Positions 42,049-50,561 of a stretch of DNA of 64,000 bases are shown piece after piece (within the stretch, counting starts at the first letter, position 1; each line of letters begins with the position of its first letter). The translations under genes were made by a program, and so were the position numbers. Origin of the DNA: Acidobacteriota bacterium (GTDB lineage: Bacteria > Acidobacteriota > Blastocatellia > Pyrinomonadales > Pyrinomonadaceae). The stretch spans positions 62,001 to 126,000 of the forward strand of contig JAEWFC010000024.1 of NCBI GenBank assembly GCA_023389035.1, read 5' to 3'. Below the pieces are notes generated by a model. The model saw nothing but the letters and a program-made list of their open reading frames with translations. It did not search any database and was not told where the DNA came from.

Positions 42049-43296
42049 TCAATAGAATTTCTCTCTTCCGAGCACGCTTTTATAGGCGGTAACGGCAGTT
42101 TCTAATGAATATTTAGATAGTGCGGCCGATCGGGCGTTCACGCATTTGGAACGCAGATCATGCTTATCGGCGCATATCTCGTTAACCAGATCGACCATCG
42201 AGCGAACGTCGCCGGGTTCAACGCGCCAACCGGCTTTCTCTTCATCCAGAACCAGATCAACCTCGGAACCGGACTCTGCGAGTGCAAGGATAGGTTTGCC
42301 TGCCGCTAATGCATTATATGTCCGGCTCGGCATTGACACTGAACGCATCCCTTTCACCAGCGACACCAGTGCCACGTCGCACGCATTCAAGAATGTTGTC
42401 TGCTCGGAGCGCGGCTTTGGATCCAAGATCGTCACATTTTCTGATCCGTGGCGAAGCTTTTCACCCTCAAGCCATTTTCGCTTTGCTCCCGTGCCTAGGA
42501 AGACAAAATGTGCCCTCGGGTCTATCTCCGGATCGTTCGCGGTATCGATAATGGTCTCGAGATCGTTAGGATGCCCCATATTGCCCGCGTACAGAAACAC
42601 GCATTTATCTGATAATCCCAGCTCCGCAAGCAAGGGATTTTCGGAGCGAGGCCGAGGTTCTACAGTTTCTAATTCGGCCCAATTTGGGATCACAGCAATT
42701 GGAATGTCGAGGCCGCCTGTCTTTTTACGGGCAAGTTCCGCCATATCACGGCCGACAACGATGATCTTTGAAGCGTGCTTGTACAGCAAACGGTTCGCAA
42801 ATTTCGCTGCTTTGACGACAAAAGAACCGGGCTTGGCCTTTCCGGCCGCGATCGCCAGCTCCGGGTAGTTATCGTGGATCAGCAATGTGTACGCACTTCC
42901 CTTTAACAAGGCTGCGATCGCGATGACGAACGGCATGCTCGGCGGATTTGTAACGACCAGGACATCGTCGCCTTTCTGAAAGTGTCTGAGGGCCGCGAAT
43001 AGCACAGATACTCCTAGCGTCACCATATTGATGACGCGATATGGTATGACGTCTTTGTCGAGCGTCGTTCCGGCGACACGAAAGATCTCCACGTTTTCGT
43101 GAATCTCGTGTTTCGGTGCCCGCGTTCCTCGCATTGAATACGTCGGCTGCCCGCACAGTACCTTTACCTCAAAGTCGTCAGCCAGGCCCTCGGCGATGCG
43201 CGTTAGATAATATCCGGTCGATGTCTCTTCCGGATAGTAAAGCTCCGAGACCACCCATAGTCTTTGTTTCCTGATATTTGTCGGCTCTTTGCTCAT
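42049..43296 (-). CDS. Group 4 glycosyltransferase (WbuB-like)
   Basis: GT-B fold glycosyltransferase of 415 residues, likely using a UDP-amino sugar. N-terminal domain begins WVVSELYYPEETSTGYYLTRIAEGL; then PTYSMRG, NPPSMPF and LLIHDNYPE; the C-terminal nucleotide-sugar domain has LYAGNMGHPND and ALVSLVKGMRSVSMPSRTYNALAAGKPILAL. WbuB-type proteins add L-FucNAc or similar residues, which fits the amino-sugar genes upstream in the same run. First gene left of the cluster on the minus strand, 8 bases from the next glycosyltransferase. Confidence 0.88.
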   Translation of the reverse strand: MSKEPTNIRKQRLWVVSELYYPEETSTGYYLTRIAEGLADDFEVKVLCGQPTYSMRGTRAPKHEIHENVEIFRVAGTTLDKDVIPYRVINMVTLGVSVLFAALRHFQKGDDVLVVTNPPSMPFVIAIAALLKGSAYTLLIHDNYPELAIAAGKAKPGSFVVKAAKFANRLLYKHASKIIVVGRDMAELARKKTGGLDIPIAVIPNWAELETVEPRPRSENPLLAELGLSDKCVFLYAGNMGHPNDLETIIDTANDPEIDPRAHFVFLGTGAKRKWLEGEKLRHGSENVTILDPKPRSEQTTFLNACDVALVSLVKGMRSVSMPSRTYNALAAGKPILALAESGSEVDLVLDEEKAGWRVEPGDVRSMVDLVNEICADKHDLRSKCVNARSAALSKYSLETAVTAYKSVLGREKFY

Positions 43297-43304
43297 CTAT
43301 GACT

Positions 43305-44477
43305 TTAGGAGGTGGAAATTGCATAGCTCAGCAGTTTTGCAGTGTCTTCCTCAATGCCCCGATCAGAAAGCCATCCCAATGCAAATGCCCGCGAAGCTGC
43401 CGCCATTCTTTGAAACTCTTCATTCTCCATCGCCAAGGACCTCTCGATCATTGAGCCCCACGCGGTACCGTCATTCAAGTCCAGATCCCAACCGACCCCC
43501 TTTTCTTCCAGGTCGCGCCAGACTGTCTGATCGCTGATAATGAGCGGGCACCCGGCCGCCAAAGCTTCGATGAAAACATAGCCGAAATTCTCGTTAAGAG
43601 TCGGCAGCACGAAAAAATGCGAAGCCGCCATTAGTTCCAACGCAGCCTCATTGCCGACAGGGCCATGCCAATATACAGAAATATTGCTGCCGAGGGATTC
43701 CGCTAAAGCCTTGCATTCAGAAAGATAAACAGGGTCTTCTTCCGCTCCGGCGATATCGAGGCTGACCGTCCCGCTCGAGATCGTGCTTAAAACCTTCAAC
43801 AAGAACGCGAGATTTTTCTTGCGAGCGATTCTCGAGACGAACGCGAGCCGAACCGAGCCCCCGTCTTTTCGCGGCTTATTGTCGATATTGAAATGAGGCA
43901 AGATCGAGGCCGGTGTAAGGTCCGGAGCGATCATTATCCTGGCTTTTTCGCCCATTACACGCTGAATATCTTGTCTCTCTTCGTCGAACGACGCACGGAA
44001 GATCAGGCCATTGAAAAGCCCTGCGCTCTTTGCGGCGGACAAATACACATTCTTCTTAGTGGATTTTAAGGCAAGTGCTGCCGGTGCAAGTTCGCCGCAT
44101 ACCGCAAGGATCGTTGGGATACGTTTTAACAAGCCCAGACGCCGTGCGGTCAGGTACATTACCGTTGGCCGGCTAAAAACGCTATTGAGAAAGATCGCGT
44201 CAGGTTCGAGCTCGTTGGTGATCTGTGCGAGCGTCCGCGGCGTTATATCTCTCGGACTCAAATAATAGACTTCGGCCGGACCAACGGAATTCCAGCAATT
44301 TGTCTTCACGTCTGAATACGGAGACCGGTCATCGCGGCCATCGTGATTCCGGGTAACTATCTTGAATTCGTACCGATCCGAAAACCGATCAACCAGGTTT
44401 TTCACCGCCCACATTCCGCCGCCGCCTTTAATACCGGGCAGGTAATAGTCGCAGAAGACAAGAATGCGGGGTTTCAT
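43305..44477 (-). CDS. Group 4 glycosyltransferase
   Basis: 390 residues, GT-B fold. It starts ILVFCDYYLPGIKGGGGMWAVKNLV, has RLAFVSRIARKKNLAFLLKVL for the C-domain start and ends with HFFVLPTLNENFGYVFIEALAAGCPLIISD, the donor-binding E-x7-E region. Donor and acceptor unknown. Co-directional with the 2-epimerase gene, four bases upstream. Confidence 0.88.
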   Translation of the reverse strand: MKPRILVFCDYYLPGIKGGGGMWAVKNLVDRFSDRYEFKIVTRNHDGRDDRSPYSDVKTNCWNSVGPAEVYYLSPRDITPRTLAQITNELEPDAIFLNSVFSRPTVMYLTARRLGLLKRIPTILAVCGELAPAALALKSTKKNVYLSAAKSAGLFNGLIFRASFDEERQDIQRVMGEKARIMIAPDLTPASILPHFNIDNKPRKDGGSVRLAFVSRIARKKNLAFLLKVLSTISSGTVSLDIAGAEEDPVYLSECKALAESLGSNISVYWHGPVGNEAALELMAASHFFVLPTLNENFGYVFIEALAAGCPLIISDQTVWRDLEEKGVGWDLDLNDGTAWGSMIERSLAMENEEFQRMAAASRAFALGWLSDRGIEEDTAKLLSYAISTS

Positions 44478-44481
44478 TTTG

Positions 44482-45573
44482 CTAAGCGTGGCGTTTGATG
44501 CTGAGGTGGCCTAGCACGATCCGGCTGACGGTCTGAGCGACATTCGTGGCTGTGTATTCACGCGGAGCGAACCAATTTGCAGGCTGGGAAACCGCCAGCT
44601 CAACCGACCGTGCGATCTGATCCGGATCGGAGCCCGCGATTATGTTGCTCCCGCATTCGAGTGTCTCGGGCCGTTCGGTCACGTCGCGCAATGTGACGTT
44701 GGGCACACCGAATATCGAGCATTCTTCCTGAACCGTTCCGCTGTCGGAAAGCACGCATAATGCGTTCTTTTCGAGCTTTACGAAATCGAAAAAGCCCAAC
44801 GGCTCCAGCAAGGTCATCGCGGATGAATTGATCTTGAAATCGTTTAACCGCTGTCGGGTTCGCGGATGGACGCTTACAAGCATCTTTTTCGAATACTTTT
44901 CCGCGATCGAAGAAAGAGCTCCGACGACCCTTTCCAGCCGCTCTTGCAGGTCTACGTTCTCGGCACGATGCAGCGTTACGAGAAAATATTCGAAGGGACG
45001 CACCGACATGTTGTCGAGGGCCGTGCTCTCCTCGATCGGGTCGTTAAAGTGCTCCAGAACCTCGAATATCGGGTTCCCTGTAACAAAGATCCGTTCGCGT
45101 TCTATGCCCTCACGCACGAGATTCTCCGCACTTCGAGCAGTGTACGGAAGCAGAATCGTGCTCGAATGGTCCACTAAGCGGCGATTGATCTCCTCCGGGA
45201 CGCGGTCATCGTAACAGCGATTCCCGGCTTCCATATGAAAGACCGGCACTCCGCGGCGGGCAGCGACGACCGATGAAAGAGCACTATTGGTGTCGCCAAG
45301 TATCAATACCCGATCAGGTTTTCGCTCACTGATAGCGTCGTCGATCTTCGAGAGGATCTGTCCCGCCTGTTCGCCAAAGCTTTTGGAGCGGATGCCTAGA
45401 TTGATGTCAGGCTGCCGGACCTCCAGGTCTCGTATAAAAATATCGCTCAAGCTTTCGTCATAGTTCTGTCCGGTATGAACTGTGACGTGCTCGCAGTATT
45501 GATCAAGGATCTTCATCACGAGACTCAGCCTGATGATCTCAGGTCGCGTGCCGAAGATGGTCATTACTCGCAT
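44482..45573 (-). CDS. Non-hydrolysing UDP-sugar 2-epimerase (WecB/WbjD-like)
   Basis: Epimerase of 363 residues acting at C-2 of a UDP-N-acetyl sugar. Motifs: TIFGTRPEIIRLSLV, VHTGQNYDESLSDIF, GDTNSALSSVVAARRGVPVFHMEAGNRCYDDRVPEEINRR, LVTLHRAENVD and SGTVQEECSIFGVP. Standing with a 4,6-dehydratase and an RmlD-like reductase, it probably does the last step to UDP-L-QuiNAc or UDP-L-FucNAc, rather than making ManNAc. Confidence 0.9.
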   Translation of the reverse strand: MRVMTIFGTRPEIIRLSLVMKILDQYCEHVTVHTGQNYDESLSDIFIRDLEVRQPDINLGIRSKSFGEQAGQILSKIDDAISERKPDRVLILGDTNSALSSVVAARRGVPVFHMEAGNRCYDDRVPEEINRRLVDHSSTILLPYTARSAENLVREGIERERIFVTGNPIFEVLEHFNDPIEESTALDNMSVRPFEYFLVTLHRAENVDLQERLERVVGALSSIAEKYSKKMLVSVHPRTRQRLNDFKINSSAMTLLEPLGFFDFVKLEKNALCVLSDSGTVQEECSIFGVPNVTLRDVTERPETLECGSNIIAGSDPDQIARSVELAVSQPANWFAPREYTATNVAQTVSRIVLGHLSIKRHA

Positions 45574-45584
45574 AATCTGATGTC

Positions 45585-46637
45585 CTATGTCGTGGCTGTA
45601 AGAAAACTCGCGATCTCGCTGTTGGAACCGGCAAGGAGCTCGCGAAGTTGAGGGATAGGTAAATTGTTATCTTTCGACGAATATTCACCCGTTAATGCAG
45701 GTGTCGTGTCAGACGTGCCCCGCAGCTCGGGCAACACGGGGAGTATCGCATAGTAATCGCCGCGTTCGACCGTGCGGAAACACTCTTCTTCGGAGACCAT
45801 TATCTCGTGGATCTTTTCACCGGGCCGTATGCCAGTGAAGTTTATCTCGACGTCATCGCGGCCGGCGATCGCCTTTGCGAGGTCGACGATGTTAGCTGAT
45901 GCGACCTTGGGGACGAATGTCTCGCCACGCTCACCATCGCTGATCGCTGCAAATACCGTATCGACAGCTTTGTCGAGACTCAGCAAAAAGCGTGTCATTT
46001 CGGGCAATGTGACCGTCATCGGCTTTCCGGAACGGGCCTGCTCGACGAATAACGGGACGATCGACCCACGCGATGCGATCACATTCCCGTATCGCACGCA
46101 CATAAATCGCGTATCGGTAAGGTCGCGATTAGCTTCGATCAGAATACGCTCCTGCAGAGCCTTGGTCATTCCCATCACGTTGATCGGTTTGCAGGCCTTA
46201 TCTGTTGAAATGCCGACCACGGTCTCGACCTCGCCGCCCGTTTCGATGATCGCACGTGCAAGGTTCTGGGCACCGATAATGTTGGTTTGAACGGCCTCGA
46301 ACGGAAAATACTCGCAAGATGGGACCTGCTTCAACGCTGCGGCATTGAAAACGACATCACTTTCACGAACCGCCGCCTTTAATGCCGCGAGATCGCGTAC
46401 GTCGCCGATCCTGAAATTCAAACGATCGCGGGAATTCTGGTAAATGATGTCGTCGGTCGCGGTCTCACGATGCATGTAGTCGAGCCGCATATAGTGCTGC
46501 TTGGCTTCATCGCGCGAATAGACAGTGATCTTTGCCGGGACCCCCATCTCGCCCGAAAGCAGGCGACGCACCAGCGTCTGCCCGAGCGAGCCTGTGCCTC
46601 CCGTGACTAAGATCCTTTTTCCCTCAAGTGGTCTCAT
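45585..46637 (-). CDS. UDP-GlcNAc 4,6-dehydratase/epimerase (WbjB/CapE/FnlA-like)
   Basis: SDR enzyme of 350 residues that opens the route from UDP-GlcNAc to 6-deoxy amino sugars. Rossmann motif VTGGTGSLGQTLVRRLL, then RDEAKQHYMRLDY, NAAALKQVPSCEYFPFEAVQTNI, STDKACKPINVMGMTKALQE and RYGNVIASRGSIVPLF. The catalytic Met-Lys in the usual Tyr-x-x-x-Lys place (VMGMTKA) is a mark of this subfamily. Start overlaps the upstream reductase stop (ATGA). Confidence 0.92.
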   Translation of the reverse strand: MRPLEGKRILVTGGTGSLGQTLVRRLLSGEMGVPAKITVYSRDEAKQHYMRLDYMHRETATDDIIYQNSRDRLNFRIGDVRDLAALKAAVRESDVVFNAAALKQVPSCEYFPFEAVQTNIIGAQNLARAIIETGGEVETVVGISTDKACKPINVMGMTKALQERILIEANRDLTDTRFMCVRYGNVIASRGSIVPLFVEQARSGKPMTVTLPEMTRFLLSLDKAVDTVFAAISDGERGETFVPKVASANIVDLAKAIAGRDDVEINFTGIRPGEKIHEIMVSEEECFRTVERGDYYAILPVLPELRGTSDTTPALTGEYSSKDNNLPIPQLRELLAGSNSEIASFLTATT

Positions 46638-47506
46638 TTATAAAATTGTGCGTTCCTCTGGAAGTCGGCGTGCATCGCCTCGATCATTTCCTGCCAAGTA
46701 AGCGGCGAAAAACCCGCGATCCCTCGGAATCTGTCCGAATTCAAACTGCGATCGATCACAAGTTCATCGGACGGTGTGATCTCGATGCATGAGTCGTACT
46801 GCCGGTCGATCATCTGCAGCAGCTCGAACTTATTTATCGGCTCACTCGACACGTGATAAATGCCCGATAACAAAGCCTGCCGCTCGATCAAATCCCCAAT
46901 TATATCTGCAAATACGACCGTTGGAAAGCCGCTGTATATCGCCTTTGTAAAGCCTTTGACGCGGCCGCCGCGGTTGCTCAGGAACCAATCTACGAGGCTA
47001 TGATGGCTGCCCAGCTCGTGACCGATGATCGAGGTCCGCAAGGTCAGCGAAGTACCTTCGGAAACCTCACCCCAACGTTTGCTCTGGCCATACAGGTCGA
47101 GAGCGTTAGGTGTGTGAGCCTCGGTGTACATCCCCGAAACGCCGTCAAAAACGCAGTCTGTGCTGACAGTGATCAGCCGGAAGCCTCGGCCCTGCGAGAG
47201 GCCTGCGAGAAACTGTGGGAACAGGGCGTTTACCTTAAGGGCTGTCGTCACGTCCTTGGCCGAAGGCAGCTGTTTGATCACGCCGGAAGCATTGATAACG
47301 ACGTCCGGTCGAACGGACTCCAGTGCTCGCACGACATCAACTTCCGACGTGACGTCGACAGAAGAGATTACCTGTGTGGCGGGCAACCAAGGAAAATCGG
47401 GTTCGGCCGTCCGACGCGCCGTTCCAAATACCTCGAAACGGCTCGACAGCACTTGAGCTAGCTTATGGCCCAGCATTCCGGTGACGCCAAAGATGAGCAC
47501 CTTCAT
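46634..47506 (-). CDS. RmlD-like SDR sugar reductase
   Basis: 290-residue dTDP-4-dehydrorhamnose-reductase-like SDR. N-terminal ILIFGVTGMLGHKL-type NADPH site (here VLIFGVTGMLGHKLAQVL), NASGVIKQLPSAKD, TVSTDCVFDG, catalytic DLYGQSKRWGE. CapF proteins of the L-FucNAc route carry an extra cupin domain that is absent here, so a 4-keto reductase of the L-RhaNAc/L-QuiNAc type fits better. Tightly coupled to the dehydratase gene. Confidence 0.88.
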   Translation of the reverse strand: MKVLIFGVTGMLGHKLAQVLSSRFEVFGTARRTAEPDFPWLPATQVISSVDVTSEVDVVRALESVRPDVVINASGVIKQLPSAKDVTTALKVNALFPQFLAGLSQGRGFRLITVSTDCVFDGVSGMYTEAHTPNALDLYGQSKRWGEVSEGTSLTLRTSIIGHELGSHHSLVDWFLSNRGGRVKGFTKAIYSGFPTVVFADIIGDLIERQALLSGIYHVSSEPINKFELLQMIDRQYDSCIEITPSDELVIDRSLNSDRFRGIAGFSPLTWQEMIEAMHADFQRNAQFYK

Positions 47507-47561
47507 AATAAATCTTCAAGTAACACGTGAAAGGTCGCCTGCCGACCGCTCAAGTTATGGT

Positions 47562-48560
47562 TTAATTCTCCTCCATCACGCGGCGATAAACCTTCGCATA
47601 TTCAAGGGCGATCTTTTCGGGCGCAAATCTTTTCAGATTCATTCTGCCCTCCTCAATGAGCGTTGATCGCATCGACGCGTCACCGACAACTGCCTTGACA
47701 GCCTCCGCGATCGCCACCGGATCGCCGGGATCGACGAGCATCGCACCTCGGCCGGCCACGTCCTTCATCGGGCTGAGATCGCTGGTTATTACAGGCGTGT
47801 CGGCGGCCTGAGCCTCGATGATCGGCAAACCGAAGCCTTCGAATGTGGAGCAAAAGACGACCAGGTCAGCGAGGAAATATTGTTCCGCGATCTCCGCGTC
47901 CCCTAGCGACGGATGATTGGAATACCGGATGTTGTGCCGTTCTAACGTTTCCACCTGCTCGGAACTGAGTTTACCAACTATTACCAATTCGCACGCGAGA
48001 TCCCTAACGGCCTCGATAGTTCGCTCGAGGTTTTTGTGCGGTGCCGTTCCGATATGGAGTATCCGGGGGCGATCGACATTGAACGCCGGTTTGGCGTCGC
48101 TCCGACGAACGGTCATTAACGGATTTTCGATCACCGTAATGCGATCCGGAGCCACACCGCACGAATTTACGATGTCCGTCTTGGTCGCATCCGAGATGGC
48201 GGTAACTGCGGTGGCCCTCTTTATCGGCCAGTCGAAATAGAGCTTCTTGATCAGGGCTTTTCGCAGGCCGGAACGATTTTTCAAGATCCCAAGATCATGG
48301 ATCGTCAGCACCGTCCGTCTATTTCGCAGCGCGAGCACGATATAGTGGACGTGGCCCGTGATGTGGTAGATATCTGAATCCTGAGGGCGGAAAGATAAAA
48401 GATTTCTCAGAAGATCGAGAAAGCCGTTCCCGTACGGCAGTTTTTGGAAAGCTGGAACGACGCCGAACGTTGTGATCGTTTCCGCCACTTGTCTGAATAC
48501 CCGCTCGATACTTGCTGTGTCAGCGTCACGGCGTTCGATATAGGCCACACGAAGAGCCAT
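47562..48560 (-). CDS. Group 4 glycosyltransferase
   Basis: GT-B glycosyltransferase, 332 residues from MALRVAYIERRDAD. Clear markers: HITGHVHYIVLALRNRRTVLTIHDLG, RILHIGTAPHKNLERTI and VFCSTFEGFGLPIIEAQAADTPVITSDLSPM. The frame stays open to 48656 but that part lies inside hldE1; another Met at 48584 is possible. Ten bases separate it from the heptose kinase gene. Confidence 0.85.
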   Translation of the reverse strand: MALRVAYIERRDADTASIERVFRQVAETITTFGVVPAFQKLPYGNGFLDLLRNLLSFRPQDSDIYHITGHVHYIVLALRNRRTVLTIHDLGILKNRSGLRKALIKKLYFDWPIKRATAVTAISDATKTDIVNSCGVAPDRITVIENPLMTVRRSDAKPAFNVDRPRILHIGTAPHKNLERTIEAVRDLACELVIVGKLSSEQVETLERHNIRYSNHPSLGDAEIAEQYFLADLVVFCSTFEGFGLPIIEAQAADTPVITSDLSPMKDVAGRGAMLVDPGDPVAIAEAVKAVVGDASMRSTLIEEGRMNLKRFAPEKIALEYAKVYRRVMEEN

Positions 48561-48570
48561 CTCGTGTTCG

Positions 48571-49548
48571 TTAGGCGGCGGCATTTGTGGTCTGGCGAAG
48601 GCGTTCTGCCAACGCGTCCAAGGTGATCGAGCTTGTACCAACCTGTGCGACGACAATGCCCGCCGCGGTATTAGCTAGTTTCGCGGCCTGGATCAGGCTA
48701 AATCCGGCGGCCATCGCTACGGCTATGCAGGCGATGACCGTGTCGCCTGCACCCGTTACGTCATATGTTTCGACTGCTTCGGCGGCAAGTCGCTGCGGCT
48801 CATTATTGCCTTCAAACACCGCCATTCCATGCTCGCTTAGGGTGATCAGAACATTCGCAATATCGAAGGTCCGTGAGATGAACCTCCCTGCAGATTCGAT
48901 CGCCTCATCGTCTGTTCCGTCGATGCCGCTGGCATCCAGGGCCTCGCGTTTATTGGGAGTAATTACCGAAGCCCCGGCGTATTTCCTGAAATCGCGGCCC
49001 TTTGGATCGACCGCGATGGGCTTGCCTGCTGCCTTTGCAGCTCCAATCAGATGATCCAGAATGGCGGGCGTCAAAAAGCCTTTTCCATAGTCAGAAATGA
49101 GCACAATATCGGATCCAGCGACCGCCGATTCAAGACGTTCGATCACCTGCGATTCCGTCTCAGACGGCAACGAACGCGGGGCTTCCTGATCCACCCGAAC
49201 AACGTGCTGGCCATGTGCAACGATGCGGGTCTTAACCGTGGTGTGTCGCTCGGGCACGACCACAAGGTTCTCCGACGCGAGCCCAAGCTTTCCCAGAGAC
49301 GCCGCGAGAGCCTGCCCGTCAGCATCGGCACCGATCGCGCCGATGAGCTTAGCGGTCGCCCCGAGACCTGAGACATTTCTTGCGACGTTCGCAGCGCCGC
49401 CCGGAACCTCAGAGCGGTGAGTGACCTCGACAACAGGGACCGGCGCCTCTGGCGAAATACGGCTGACATCGCCCCACCAATATCGGTCGAGCATAATGTC
49501 GCCGACGACGAGTACGTTGACCCCGCTGAATTTGTTAAAGAGTTCCAT
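48571..49548 (-). CDS. D-glycero-beta-D-manno-heptose-7-phosphate kinase (HldE1/RfaE domain I)
   Basis: PfkB-type sugar kinase of 325 residues in ADP-heptose synthesis. FSGVNVLVVGDIMLDRYWWG, PVVEVTHRSEVPGGAANVARN, and the anion-hole EAVETYDVTGAGDTVIACIA. In most bacteria this domain is fused to the adenylyltransferase; here it stands alone and the adenylyltransferase is fused to GmhA in the next gene, with a 14-base overlap. Confidence 0.93.
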   Translation of the reverse strand: MELFNKFSGVNVLVVGDIMLDRYWWGDVSRISPEAPVPVVEVTHRSEVPGGAANVARNVSGLGATAKLIGAIGADADGQALAASLGKLGLASENLVVVPERHTTVKTRIVAHGQHVVRVDQEAPRSLPSETESQVIERLESAVAGSDIVLISDYGKGFLTPAILDHLIGAAKAAGKPIAVDPKGRDFRKYAGASVITPNKREALDASGIDGTDDEAIESAGRFISRTFDIANVLITLSEHGMAVFEGNNEPQRLAAEAVETYDVTGAGDTVIACIAVAMAAGFSLIQAAKLANTAAGIVVAQVGTSSITLDALAERLRQTTNAAA

Positions 49549-50542
49549 CAGCTTTGAACGCAGATTCGACCATTTCGCACCATATGTGAGCGACAGTAAT
49601 ATGGGCTTCCTGAACCCTAGCTGTACGCCCCGACGGAACCATCAGACATTGATCGCACAACGACGCGAGCTTTTTTCCGCCCGAGCCCGTCATCCCCAAG
49701 ACTTTCATCCCCATCTTCCTTGCCGTCATCACCGCGGCGATGACATTCGGCGAGTTTCCGCTTGTGCTTATCGCGATCAGACAATCATCCTTAGATCCCA
49801 GCGCCTCAACCTGACGGGCGAAGATGCGGTCAAAATCATAATCGTTGGCAAGTGCCGTAAGTGCTGATGTATCAGTCGTTAACGCGATCGCAGGTAAAGC
49901 TTTACGTTCAACCTCATATCGCCCCACAAACTCGGCAGCTATGTGTTGTGCATCAGCGGCACTGCCGCCATTTCCGCAGATCAGAACTTTTCCACCGGCT
50001 CGAAACGTCCGTAGCAAAAGCTCGCCGCAGTCTCGAATCACGTCGCCGTGTGATCGTTCCAGCGCAGCGATTACACCGATATGCTCCTGAAGTTGGGACA
50101 CTGAGTTTCGGGGCGTACCGTTCCGGGCCTCTTCACCTGTCCCCATTCGTTCGACGATCGACGTAGACGAAAAGCCCTCGACCAGCGGTAACGAGACCAC
50201 CCTTCCGCCTGTCGCCTGGACGTGATCTGCTCCGATTATCTCGTTCGGTGCCCAATCGCCGCCTTTTACCAAAATGTCAGGGTTAAGGTCCTTTATCAGC
50301 TGCTCAGGGGTAAGTTCATCAAAAATAACGACTTCGTCTACCGACCGAAGAGACTCCAATACCGTCTTACGATCTTGCTGGGAATTGATCGGGCGTCCGG
50401 TACCTTTTATTTGCCTGACCGATCGATCGCTGTTCAGGCCCACGGTGAGATGATCGCCCAGTTCCCTCGCTCGGCGGAGCAGATCAACATGGCCGGGATG
50501 AAGGATATCAAAGCACCCGTTTGTGAATACTCGAACGGTCAT
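49535..50542 (-). CDS. HldE2 adenylyltransferase fused to sedoheptulose-7-phosphate isomerase GmhA
   Basis: Fusion of 335 residues. Residues 1 to about 135 are the nucleotidyltransferase part with NGCFDILHPGHVDLL (HxGH motif at 15-18), FDELTPEQLI and LVKGGDW. Residues about 150-335 are a SIS-domain isomerase with ICGNGGSAADAQHIAAEFVGR, ISTSGNSPNVIAA and VQEAHITVAHIWCE. The first and fourth steps of ADP-heptose synthesis are therefore in one chain; the kinase is the next gene. GmhB and HldD are outside the window. Confidence 0.92.
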   Translation of the reverse strand: MTVRVFTNGCFDILHPGHVDLLRRARELGDHLTVGLNSDRSVRQIKGTGRPINSQQDRKTVLESLRSVDEVVIFDELTPEQLIKDLNPDILVKGGDWAPNEIIGADHVQATGGRVVSLPLVEGFSSTSIVERMGTGEEARNGTPRNSVSQLQEHIGVIAALERSHGDVIRDCGELLLRTFRAGGKVLICGNGGSAADAQHIAAEFVGRYEVERKALPAIALTTDTSALTALANDYDFDRIFARQVEALGSKDDCLIAISTSGNSPNVIAAVMTARKMGMKVLGMTGSGGKKLASLCDQCLMVPSGRTARVQEAHITVAHIWCEMVESAFKADGTL

Positions 50543-50561
50543 TTTTGAGCGGTGGAAAATA

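Noticed and set aside
47516..47535. parS-like sequence (AACACGTGAAA)
   Set aside because: Only about 11 of 16 positions fit TGTTTCACGTGAAACA and it is not a full palindrome; no clear parS was found near parAB either.
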